32,827 bases of DNA from Isochrysis galbana. Taxonomy: Eukaryota > Haptophyta > Isochrysidales > Isochrysidaceae. The DNA lies in assembly GCA_018136815.1 (NCBI GenBank), contig CM030935.1:5164494-5197320 (forward strand). The letters run 5' to 3'. The translations under genes and the position numbers were made by a program. The notes under the pieces were generated by a model. It made no database searches. It was not told the DNA's origin and was given only the letters and a program-made list of their open reading frames with translations. Shown one piece after another: positions 1 to 7,667 of this stretch; positions within the stretch are counted from its first letter, which is position 1, and every line of letters starts with the position of its first letter.

Positions 1-1
1 C

Positions 2-1638
2 TTGCGACTGGCATTGGACCACGACGCCGAGATCGGCGATCTCGTCGACACGAATGCCGTTCAAAAGGCGTGGACCGACGGGCCGCTCACCCGGCTCAAC
101 GGCCTCGTTGCCGTATGCAGTACAGCGGTCATCTGTGCCGATGCAGCCGCGTGGGACTCGGCTGAGGACCGCTCTCTGCTGCGCAATGCGGTTGTGGCAG
201 CGTTGTTCATCGTGGGGCCAGTCCTCCTCCCGCGGAACCGGGAACGAAAGCTCGACTGCATCGCTCAGCATTTCAAGTATGGCACGGCCATTGCCGTGGT
301 CATGCGCCTCACGTTGGCCGTGTACGACATATATGCAGCTGTCCACTCCCCAACTTCGGCCAGGGGCCACGACGCGAACGGACTGTTCGGCTCGCCCGCC
401 ATCGCGACGTCGGCTGCAATGTTAGCAGCCGAGGCGGATGCCACACGCCGGCTCGGCATGCTACCGCAGATCATGATTGGCGCTGCGACACCCGTTGCAG
501 AGTTTCTGCGGGCGTCGTTTGTTGGGACGATGCCATGCGCCCACCGCCGGCGCCAGCACGCCTCCTTGCTTCTCGTTCTGAGCGTTTTGCTGCGCGAGGT
601 GCGCCGCGTGATGTACTCGGTTGAAAAGGCGTCGTTGACCATCACAATCTTCAGCGTGCTGCAGGCACCAGTCATGACACTCCTCGCCCTAGCAATGGTA
701 CGCTGAGCCCACCGATCTGACTGGCTCCCGGGTTGAGACGCACGGAGCATCACTTCACTCCGAGGCTATGAGCGAAATCCATGCACTTTGCTCCTGACCC
801 GGCGCCGCATCCGTTGTGCCCGCAGGTGCATTTTAGCGTGAACGAAGCCTACGCGGCCTTCTGGCAGCGAGAACGTATGATGGTCGAGATCGAGGTGAAC
901 CGGCACAAACAGCTTCGGCAGATGACGGCGGAGAAGCTGCGCAAATCGATTGCCTCGGAGAGGGCCAACGCGCCTGAGTCGAATAATGAGCAGCCCGAGC
1001 CCGCACCGCTTCGGAGGGCGTCAGGCGTCGCCATCGACGGCTCAAGCAGCTGCTGCTCTTCCCCCTCCGATATTGATTCTGGGTCTCCAAACCAACTCTC
1101 CCGCCTTCTGTCGCGACATCGTATGATCACCGCAGGGGGTGCGGGAAGCCGGCTGGTGCCACGCTTTCGTGTTTCCCCCTACTTCACGCAACGGCTCTCG
1201 AGCTCGGAAAGCCAGGCGTCACATGGGTCAGGCCGCTCGGGGCGATTCTGTCCTCCCGCATACTCACACGGATCGGGGCGCGCAGGCCGCTTCGGTCCTG
1301 CTGCCTACGTCACGCGCCTTGCAGATGCGCGAGGTCTCTGGCTCTCTTCCGATCGCAGGGGCAGACGCGGTAACCTGCTCTCTTCCATCGCTGGATCGTG
1401 CGCGCAGTTTGCCTCGAAGATGTCGATCATAGATGACGAAGAAGTGAAAGAGGTTGACAAGCCGAGGGTCACGGTCATACCCCTTCTTAGAGGACGCGAA
1501 GGTTGGGCCATAAATGAGAAGCCCAACTGGCTCACAGAGTCGTTGTTCCACCCCGATCTTATTGAGAGCGTTCTCCTCTACCTCGCCATCGCCCTCGCCA
1601 GCTCGCTGCACTTCGCCACTGCGGAAGCGTTCGGTTGA
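2..1638 (+). CDS. Multi-pass membrane protein of unknown function, 5'-partial
   Basis: Exons are 2-697 (open at the left edge) and 826-1638. The intron 698-825 is GT-AG and phase 0, joining LLALAM to VHFSVNEAYAAFW. The visible part is about 502 residues. The N-terminal half has several hydrophobic segments (for example VVAALFIVGPVLLP, IAVVMRLTLAVYDIYAAV and the stretch across the splice junction). A charged, helix-prone stretch (QRERMMVEIEVNRHKQLRQM) follows directly after the last of these. Then comes a Ser/Arg-rich low-complexity region with a 15-residue unit repeated twice (1219-1263 and 1264-1308). A further hydrophobic segment (SVLLYLAIALASSLHF) lies near the C-terminus. A membrane bundle followed by a charged helix is common in multi-domain algal signalling proteins, but I see no catalytic domain and assign no function. 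The true start lies outside the window. The splice model is well supported by frame; the role is unknown. Confidence 0.6.
1219..1308 (+). repeat. In-frame tandem duplication of a 45-bp coding unit
   Basis: Two adjacent 45-bp units encode SHGSGRSGRFCPPAY and SHGSGRAGRFGPAAY inside the membrane-protein exon. The length is a multiple of three, so the frame is kept. The units differ at several silent and replacement sites, so the duplication is not very recent. Confidence 0.8.
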
Positions 1639-1992
1639 CTTCCCCAGGAGTAATCAGCGGACACCCTATTCATCGCGCCTAGAAACGCGACCGTCACACG
1701 TCTTGACGCACCTTTGCCGAAGGTGATCAAGCAGGTGAAGCTACTGTGTCGCGGCTAAAAAACGCTCCCACCTACGGTGATGGTAGAGTCGGAAGGACGC
1801 ATTAGTGTTAAAAGTAATATTAGTACTTTTCACCATTGCGTCTGACACTCGCTCGGTGCGCATGGCGAGGTCATTCGTTTGTATGGTTCTGGGGTTCGCC
1901 GGCTGCTGCAGTAGTGGGGGCGAGGCTGTGCTGCACATACTGAGTACCCCAGGGCAACGCCACAGTACAGTTGGCAGTAGGGGGTAGGCCGA
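1639..1992. other. Intergenic, no gene seen
   Basis: This is AT-richer spacer after the membrane-protein stop codon. A short inverted repeat (AAAAGTA at 1810-1816, TACTTTT at 1824-1830) is the only local structure noticed. The short open frames here have no coding character. Confidence 0.5.
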
Positions 1993-2010
1993 TAAATTGA
2001 AATGTGCTAT
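1993..2010. repeat. Left copy of 18-bp direct repeat flanking family A element
   Basis: The sequence taaattgaaatgtgctat occurs here and again, identically, at 2889-2906. The two copies bracket 878 bp of very GC-rich DNA set in AT-rich surroundings, as expected for a target-site duplication. Confidence 0.7.
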
Positions 2011-2888
2011 AAAATAATTAATGTTATATCCTAGCCAACCCCACTAGCTAATCGGACACAACTTTTCCGTCCCGGAATCTCGCCATGCCTGACGAGCCAG
2101 GTGTCCGAGTGCTACCGGGGGGAGGGGGCACTGCCCCCTCCCCTCGATATTTGTCCTCCCCCCAGTGCACGCACCGACCCCGCGCACCCCAGCACGTCCT
2201 CTCCTCGAGTCCACGCTGGGGGAAAACCCCTTTCGGGTAAAAACAACGCAGGGGGGGGGGGGGGGGGCACTCGTGAAAGGGAGCCCAGAAGCGCTAATCA
2301 CTCCTCGCCGGGGCGAGTGGCCGCGGCGAGCCGCGGCCCTTCGCCCTTCCCTCCTGGTTCTGGTGCCCCCGTCTTCTCTTACCTAAACAGGACGAGAAGA
2401 CATGTTAACGCCGGAGGGGAGAGCTGCCACTCCCCCCTCCCCTCTCTCTTCCCTCTTCCTCCTCTCTTCCCTGCGGCTCTGGCCATGGCGCGCGCCTGCG
2501 GCCCCTCTTCAGGTCCCCAGGAGGCCTGCAGGGGGCCTGGGAGCACAGCTCAGGGGGCAGGTGAGGCAGGGGCATGGCCCTGGCCCCTCCTGCCTCTCCC
2601 TCGCTGGCTCTCGCGCCCCTGCCGGTCGACTGGAGCTGGCTGGGGGGTCCTGATCAGGGGGGCCCAGGGGGAGGAGGGGTTGGTCAGAGCGACAAGCAGG
2701 CCAGCGCGGGCCAGGGCGTGCGATCTGAGCCCAGCTCTCTGGGAGAGTCTGGGCAGTCTGAGTGAGTCCCCCCTGCATGCCAAGAGGCAGCGCAGGGGGG
2801 TGGATGGTTCTCGCCCCCCATGAGGGGAGTCGAGAGAGTGGGGGGGGCGCGAGGCCCCCCTCCATGGCGACCAATCATAAGATTAGTC
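2011..2888 (+). mobile_element. Family A non-autonomous repeat element, longest copy, 878 bp
   Basis: This GC-rich block lies between identical 18-bp direct repeats. Its middle (2294-2615) is found again in inverted orientation at 16729-17062, its 3' half at 26708-26946, and its last ~60 bp at about 29680-29742. All copies that keep the 3' end share a strong G/C stem-loop (2841-2860 here) followed by a tail resembling CCATGGCGACCAATNATAAG. A second GC hairpin sits near the 5' end (2121-2141) and a 17-base G run lies at 2251-2267. No transposase or reverse transcriptase is encoded; the open frames are by-products of base composition. An 18-bp duplication is long for most DNA transposons and fits target-primed retrotransposition better, but there is no poly(A) tail. 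A Helitron is an alternative given the terminal hairpin, but Helitrons do not duplicate their target. Confidence 0.6.
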
Positions 2889-2906
2889 TAAATTGAAATG
2901 TGCTAT
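2889..2906. repeat. Right copy of 18-bp direct repeat flanking family A element
   Basis: Identical to 1993-2010. It directly follows the 3' tail of the family A element. Confidence 0.7.
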
Positions 2907-3480
2907 TGCATGTTCCTCCAACTTGGAATGGTGAGCTCCTCTGTGAGTCGAACACCCAATGCTTGCGAGAGACTGGTAGGAGGATGGCATCCATGAGTCA
3001 GAATGGTCCACGGAGTCGATGAATGACGGGTGAAGAACTCGTCAGTCAAGTCAATACGACAAGCAAGCATCAGGCCGCATATGGTCCAGCACAATCTCTA
3101 GTGCCATCCAGGTACAATCCCTCGGCTCGTCCGGTAGGCGGGGTGTCTTTTGCGCCAGCATCATGGAGAGGAAAAAATATATTAAAAACTAGCCGCTACT
3201 TGCACGGCGCGAGGCAGATTGCTGGTGCTATTCCTAACTACCCTTCCCATCTCCCTATTCTACCACCATCCCCTTCCCGCAGTTCGAACCCTTCCTTTGC
3301 GTAGTTTTGCGCTCTCTTTCCGTATTTCTTCGCGCATGACGAGCGATCGCGACCTCAGCCTCCGCCGCGCGGGAGGGGCTTGTTCATCGTGCATGATTCC
3401 GGAGTGTTTATACGTTAGGCTTTTCTGAGCCCAAGGTCGTCGTTGGTTTTGGGGTTTTTCGTGGCAGTGTTTTTGTAGTT
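2907..3480. other. Intergenic spacer
   Basis: No gene recognised. The sequence becomes pyrimidine-rich from about 3240 to 3330. The part after about 3420 resembles the stretch upstream of the second family B copy (near 24380-24420), so the family B leader may begin somewhat before 3481. Confidence 0.4.
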
Positions 3481-3810
3481 GTAGTAGCAACTAGCAACTT
3501 CGTCGAGTCCCTCCGTGTTCCCCAGCGAGTGCCCCCGAGTTCCCGAGCCTATACCCCGAGTCAACGAGTCAATACAAGATACAAGTCAAAAAGCCTAGCA
3601 TGCGCCTGAGCCACCCCCGGTCGCCTGCCACCTGCCACCCCCCCACACAAACAAGCCTCCTTCCGCACTTCCGCGCCCTCCGTGCGTCGTTAGCCGTGCG
3701 TCGTTCGCCATGCTCGTAGTCACTTCCAACATGTGTCCCGAGGAAAGCTCCATGAGCTCCCCGCAAAAACCGCGTTCCGCGCTAGCTACCGGCGCGAACT
3801 CGCAGGCAAT
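3481..3810 (+). mobile_element. Family B retroelement-like fragment, 5' part
   Basis: About 330 bp matches 24423-24696, including a leader (CCCCGAGTCAACGAGTCAAT) and the start of an open frame. From the ATG at 3710 the product contains PEESSMSSPQ, then SALATGANSQA; the second copy reads PEESSMSSPQ and SALAAGAPSQA. The frame is kept and many differences are silent, so this was once a protein start. The copy is interrupted at 3811 by a 791-bp insertion and resumes at 4602. It is a dead fragment. Confidence 0.6.
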
Positions 3811-3851
3811 GGCAAGCTCTTGTGGAAATCAAAGCCGTAGCTTGGATTGTA

Positions 3852-3975
3852 ACGAGATGAACGAGATGTAACGAGATGGCCTGATGGCCCGACGACGAGA
3901 TGAACGAGATGGCCTTGATGGCCCGACGAGATTGAACGAGATGGCCCGAGGGCCCGACGAGATTGAACGAGATTT
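3852..3975. repeat. Short tandem repeats of AACGAGATG type
   Basis: Several units containing AACGAGATG and TGATGGCCCGACGAGATTG follow one another with small length changes. They form the 3' part of the SINE-like insertion if it is read on the minus strand. Confidence 0.7.
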
Positions 3976-4121
3976 TCGGGTAACGGAACTGGACGAGGAG
4001 TTTCCCCACTAAGCTTGGTCGTAATGCGGTGAAACCGTCTTGGAGACAAGCGGGAAACCGGGGCGGAAGGAACTGGCAAGGAAGCCGGCAAGAAGGCAGA
4101 GGAAATGTCTTGGCAAGGCGA

Positions 4122-4310
4122 CGGAGGCAGGATTTTTAACAGTAGGCGGAGCACAGAATTTTAACGGTAGACGGAGGCAGGATTTTTAACGGTAGGAAGG
4201 CAGGATTTTTTAACGGTAGACGATGAGCGTGGAATTTTTAACAGTAGACGGAGTGCGGAATTTTTTAACGGTAGAAGAAGAGCGTGGAATTTAACGGTAG
4301 AAGAAGAGCG
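4122..4310. repeat. Minisatellite, seven units with TTTAACGGTAG core
   Basis: The core AACRGTAG, preceded by a T run, occurs seven times, near 4138, 4163, 4188, 4212, 4240, 4267 and 4293. Spacing is about 25-28 bp and each unit carries a purine-rich linker (for example GACGGAGTGCGGAA). The number of T residues varies between units. Confidence 0.75.
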
Positions 4311-4334
4311 GAGAGGAGAAGGAGCGGGGCTCGA

Positions 4335-4418
4335 ACTGCAGAGCGCTCCGTCCGGACTCGAACTCGCGACCCAGAGCAAAAGGTTGGTGGAGGCGGTGGG
4401 TTGAACCACTATGCCACG
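4335..4418 (-). ncRNA. tRNA-like Pol III promoter region (SINE head, not a functional tRNA)
   Basis: On the minus strand TGGCATAGTGG (4416-4406) matches the A box, and AGTTCGAGTCC (4364-4354) matches the B box in 10 of 11 positions, 41 nt apart. A second B-box-like sequence (GTTCGAGCCCC) lies about 24 nt further on. The T arm does not pair properly and no sound anticodon stem can be folded, so this is a tRNA-derived promoter rather than a tRNA gene. Confidence 0.55.
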
Positions 4419-4601
4419 CGAGAGTTTACGTAGCCATAGGGCCGATGGGAAGGGCTGAGAACCGCCCTATATACTCTGGGTTTTTTTTCTCTTCTTTTTC
4501 ACTTTTCTTCTTCTTTCTTCCTCTGTTTCTTTTTACTGTTTACTGTTTTTTTCTTTACTGTTATTTCTTTTTGCCTCTGAGACATCGCGAATGCGACAGC
4601 T

Positions 4602-4629
4602 CTCCAAGAGTGAGATCAGCCTTGCTCTG
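4602..4629 (+). mobile_element. Family B fragment, continuation after insertion
   Basis: This encodes SKSEISLAL, as at 24697-24724 in the second copy. The match stops at 4629, where family C sequence begins. Confidence 0.6.
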
Positions 4630-4775
4630 GCAGAAACACGCAACCTCACAACCCCGGCATGCTACTAGGGAGGGCGTTTGAAATAACACGGTGAAAACGG
4701 GCTGTTTTTGGCCTCTGTGCTCTGTGCCTCTGTACAAACCTAAACGTACAAACACGGTAAACCCGTGTTTACGAT
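4630..4775 (+). repeat. Family C repeat, plus copy
   Basis: This matches the reverse complement of about 6808-6935. Shared landmarks are CGGCATGCT, GGAGGGC, AACGGGCTGTTT and CGGTAAA..CCGTGTT. This copy carries about 30 extra bases around 4715-4745. Function unknown. Confidence 0.6.
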
Positions 4776-4869
4776 TTACGATTTACGATGTAGGCTCCAG
4801 GGGACGGGTAACATGTACACACAGGCCCATTTTGTTTTTGTTTGGGGGGGCATTTTGTTTTTGTGTGTT

Positions 4870-5200
4870 GGGGGGGGGGGGGGGGCGGAGGGGACGCCGC
4901 GATGCGCTCGTCCTCTCTCTCTCCGTCTCCGTCTCCCTCGTGGTTCTCTGCGGTGGGCGCGGCTCGTGGGTGCGTTGGGTGCGCGGCGCCGGCCGACTCG
5001 GCCATCCGCTCCTACTTCGAGGCGCGGCGCGCGGGCCGGCTGCGCGCGGCAGGAAGAGGGGAGAGAGAGAGGGGGGTGGGGGAGAGAGAAGAGAGAGGAG
5101 GGAGAGAAGCGAGAGGAGGAGGAGGAGGGGGAGGTGGGAGAGGAGGTGGGGGAGGGGGAGAAGAGAGAAGAGACGGAGCTCGCAAGATTGGGCGAGGAGC
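4870..5200. repeat. G16 run followed by purine-rich (GA/GGA) low-complexity tract
   Basis: A 16-base G run (4870-4885) is followed by a mixed stretch and then GAGAGA/GGAGGA repeats from about 5050 to 5190 on the plus strand. Long open frames in several phases here are a by-product of the stop-free repeat. Confidence 0.7.
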
Positions 5201-5492
5201 AGGAAGCTGTGGCGGGTGGGTGGGAGGGCGTACGAGGGATGGTGAGAGCGAACGAGCAAGTGACACGGAGAGAGAGAGGGCAGGCGGAGAGGTGTTGCGG
5301 GGAAAGGGGAGCGCGGCGCACAAAGAGGAGAAGGAGAAGGACAGGGGTCAGCCGGGCGACCGCCGACCGCCGTGGGTGCCTGCGGCGCTCGCGGGGCTTG
5401 GCAGCGGACCAGCGAGGCCGCTCAGTGCTGGAACACCGGCCACTTGTTCAGCGAGCAGGCCACGACCGCCAATCAGAGGAGGGCAGCGTGCG

Positions 5493-6290
5493 ATGCCTCT
5501 TTCGCCCGCCTCACGGGCGGAGGTGGAGCGGCCGGGTGTGGCGGGCACGCCGGAGACGCCCGGCGGCAGGCCATCGCCCCGCCCCTTTTCGGAATCGGAG
5601 GACGGTTCTGAGAGCGAGTTCTCAGCGGAGCACGCAGGCGCGCGTCTGCATGCACAGGCGGAAGCGAGGCGCGTGCGCCTTGAGGCGGCGCGCCAGGCGG
5701 CCCGCACGGAGAAGGCGCTTGAGGAGTCGAAGGCGTGTACGTTCAACCCACAGGTGAGCTCGGAGGCGGAGGGCTGCAGGCTCGCGCACAGATAGCTTAC
5801 CATTCGGATCTTCATGGGATGATTCACGCAGGATCCACTCACTAGTAAATTGGTAGCCCGGGGTGCGAGGTGATCGCGCCCTGATGATTCACGATGCTTG
5901 GACGAGCCTCGTCTGCGTGCCCGGCGTACGCAGGTGCGAGTACGCTCGAGCCGCAGCCCGGTGAGCACTGATGGCGAGCACGACCCTGAACGAGAACGGC
6001 GACGTTGGGAGGCAAAGATGGAACTAGAGTCCATTGCAGCTGCGGCCAAGCTTAGGCAGGAACGCGAGGAGGAGCAGCTCGCCGCGCGTGCAGCAGCTGC
6101 CCTCCCACTATTTGCACCTGCGACAGTCGCGGAGGCCTTTCGTGAGCGGCCTTGCAGCATCTCTCCCTTGGCAGTCGACGCAGGTGTTCGCGAGCGATCC
6201 GGCGGGGTCTCGCGGAGGGAAGCTGGGCGCGGCAGCCGAGGCGCAATTTTGGACCGGCGGGGCTCCCCTGGCCCAGGGTTGTCCTTCTAA
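5493..6290 (+). CDS. Charged, coiled-coil-prone protein of unknown function
   Basis: Exons are 5493-5753 and 5934-6290. The intron 5754-5933 starts GTGAGC, ends ACGCAG and is phase 0. The 205-residue product has an acidic Ser-rich stretch (FSESEDGSESEFS) and a long Ala/Arg/Glu helix. Next comes the motif ESKACTFNPQ, which resembles the CTF-x-P motif of some ciliary and centrosomal coiled-coil proteins. Exon 2 adds a second charged helix (WEAKMELESIAAAAKLRQER). The start at 5493 is conservative: the frame is open from 4902, where another ATG begins MRSSSLSPSPSPSWFSAVGA, and an upstream exon with a purine-rich first intron is possible. The 3' end is also uncertain. Sequence at about 6333-6550 encodes plausible protein (NDQEPYLGEGAGGAAFTN) in another frame and could be a further exon. 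The middle is well supported; both ends are tentative. Confidence 0.5.
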
Positions 6291-7517
6291 GAGCATTCGG
6301 CTGGCTTGCCGCGTGGGCCATGCTATGGGTTGTCAATGGTCAGTGTCACCTGAACCCCCTTCCCCCACCTGTCAACAACGACCAAGAGCCCTATTTGGGA
6401 GAAGGAGCAGGAGGTGCTGCCTTTACGAATATGATGGCCGAGTCTGAGGAAAACCAAAAATCTTATAGAAGAGGGCTATCGCCTACTTCAGTGGTGGTGC
6501 ATCCACACCCGGCTGTGCGTTTCAACGCCCTTGTCCACCGCCCTGATTAGCTCGCCCCCCCCCCCCCCTCCCCCCCCCGCTGCGCCGCCTTTCCGCGCCC
6601 CGCTTAGGAGCGAGCAAGCAGCAGCAAGCAGCGTTCATTCACCACCACCCCAAAGACGGCGGGTGAGGCCGAATGAACGTTTCTTGCCTTGCAATTTTTG
6701 TGGCGCATTCGGTATGGATATGACGGTGTGGCCTGACGGCTGACGTACGAATCGCGAATCGGCGCAATGTGGAACGACGGTTGATTGCCTGCTGCACATG
6801 GCACATGGTGATGGTGAACACGGTTTTACCGAGTTTGTGCGGAGTCCGAAACAGCCCGTTCTTACCATGTTTCAAGAGCCCTCCGTAGCAGCATGCCGTG
6901 TCTGCGAGGCGGTTCCCGCGTGTTTCCAGATAAGCCACACAAAAACAAGCCGTTCTGGCTATGTTTGATGCTTGGAGCCCTCACCCTCTGGCGCCATGTT
7001 TCACATCTAGCTATAGGGTTCAATGGGCGATGAGAAAGGGGCTATATTGGCAGTAGCGGCACTATGGCTCATTCGTTTGATTTATTAGGGGCCGAGCAGG
7101 TGGGCCGTCGCATCGTCCGCGAATCGACACTGACGTAGGGTTATGGTTAGAATTCTCTGGCCTTGCCTTGCGCACTCGCGCACGAATCGCGAATCGGGCA
7201 GCGCGCGCACGCAAAGCAGCGCACGAAGGCCGGCGCGGCAGCGCGTCTATCTCCATCTATAGTTTTGCCTGTCCCTCGATGAGCTGGGGCGGAGGGGCGG
7301 AGGGTGTCGCGAGAGTCCTGCACACCCAGCTAGAAGTAGTACTCTAGTAGTAGTAGTCGAGAGTCGAGAGACGCCGCGCACTGCCACACTCGAGACACTC
7401 GCCCATTTCTTTAATTTCTAGCAACTTCCTCTAACCCCCGATATCCGACGGCGGGCGGATCTGTCGACTTCCATAAATAACTCTCCTTCTTCCGGCGGGG
7501 CAGCGGGCCCGCCGCGC
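6291..7517. other. Intergenic, with a family C copy
   Basis: Apart from the possible extra exon near 6333-6550 and the family C copy (6808-6935), no gene is recognised. C-rich runs lie at about 6556-6580. A cluster of GTAGTAGTAG/GAGAGTCGAGAG short repeats (7325-7370) precedes the next gene. A similar GAGTAGAGTAGTAGAG stretch (10669-10685) precedes the PARP gene. Confidence 0.4.
6808..6935 (-). repeat. Family C repeat, minus copy
   Basis: Inverted relative to 4630-4775. Similarity runs from the CCGTGTT end to beyond the CGCGTGTTTC motif, with small gaps. Confidence 0.6.
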
Positions 7518-7612
7518 CTCTCTCTCTCTCTCTCTCTCTCTCCCTCCCTCCCTCCCTCCCTCCCTCCCTCCCTCCCTCCCTCCCTCCCTCCCCTCCCCTC
7601 CCTCCCTGCCCC
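7518..7612 (+). repeat. (CT)n/(CCCT)n tract upstream of methyltransferase-like gene
   Basis: About 12 CT dinucleotides pass into CTCC tetranucleotides, ending about 55 bp before the ATG at 7668. It is pyrimidine on the sense strand, as upstream of most other genes in this window. Confidence 0.85.
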
Positions 7613-7667
7613 CCACTCCCAACCCCCCCTCACCCCTCCACCCCACCCCCACCCACCCCAACTCCCC

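Larger units (their letters stand above)
3811..4601 (-). mobile_element. SINE-like insertion with tRNA-derived head, inside family B copy
   Basis: Comparison with the uninterrupted family B copy (24697) places the insertion exactly: cgcaggcaat ends at 3810 and ctccaagag resumes at 4602. On the minus strand the insert carries a tRNA-like head (about 4418-4335) with both RNA polymerase III internal promoter boxes. A block of seven minisatellite units follows (4122-4310), and then AACGAGATG-type repeats (3852-3975). The end upstream of the head (4480-4570) is T-rich on the plus strand. No convincing target-site duplication is visible; 3806-3820 and 4589-4603 are only loosely alike. A composite of a tRNA-derived SINE and unrelated simple repeats is possible. 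Confidence 0.5.

Noticed and set aside
1810-1830. Stem-loop with TAATATTAG, like the origin nonanucleotide of small circular DNA viruses
   Set aside because: The stem is only 7 bp, the nonamer differs at the last base and partly lies in the stem, and no replication-protein gene is nearby. AT-rich chance is enough.
2101-2874. Overlapping open frames inside the family A element
   Set aside because: Frames are open on both strands because of G/C runs, and the other copies carry different frameshifts. There is no conserved protein.
2841-2888. Helitron 3' end (hairpin followed by CTRR)
   Set aside because: A CTAA does follow the hairpin, but it overlaps the flanking duplication, and the other copies do not end in CTRR at the same spot. 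An 18-bp target duplication is also not Helitron-like.
4335-4418. Functional tRNA gene on the minus strand
   Set aside because: A and B boxes fit, but the T stem does not pair, no anticodon stem folds cleanly, and it sits in a repeat. A SINE head explains it better.
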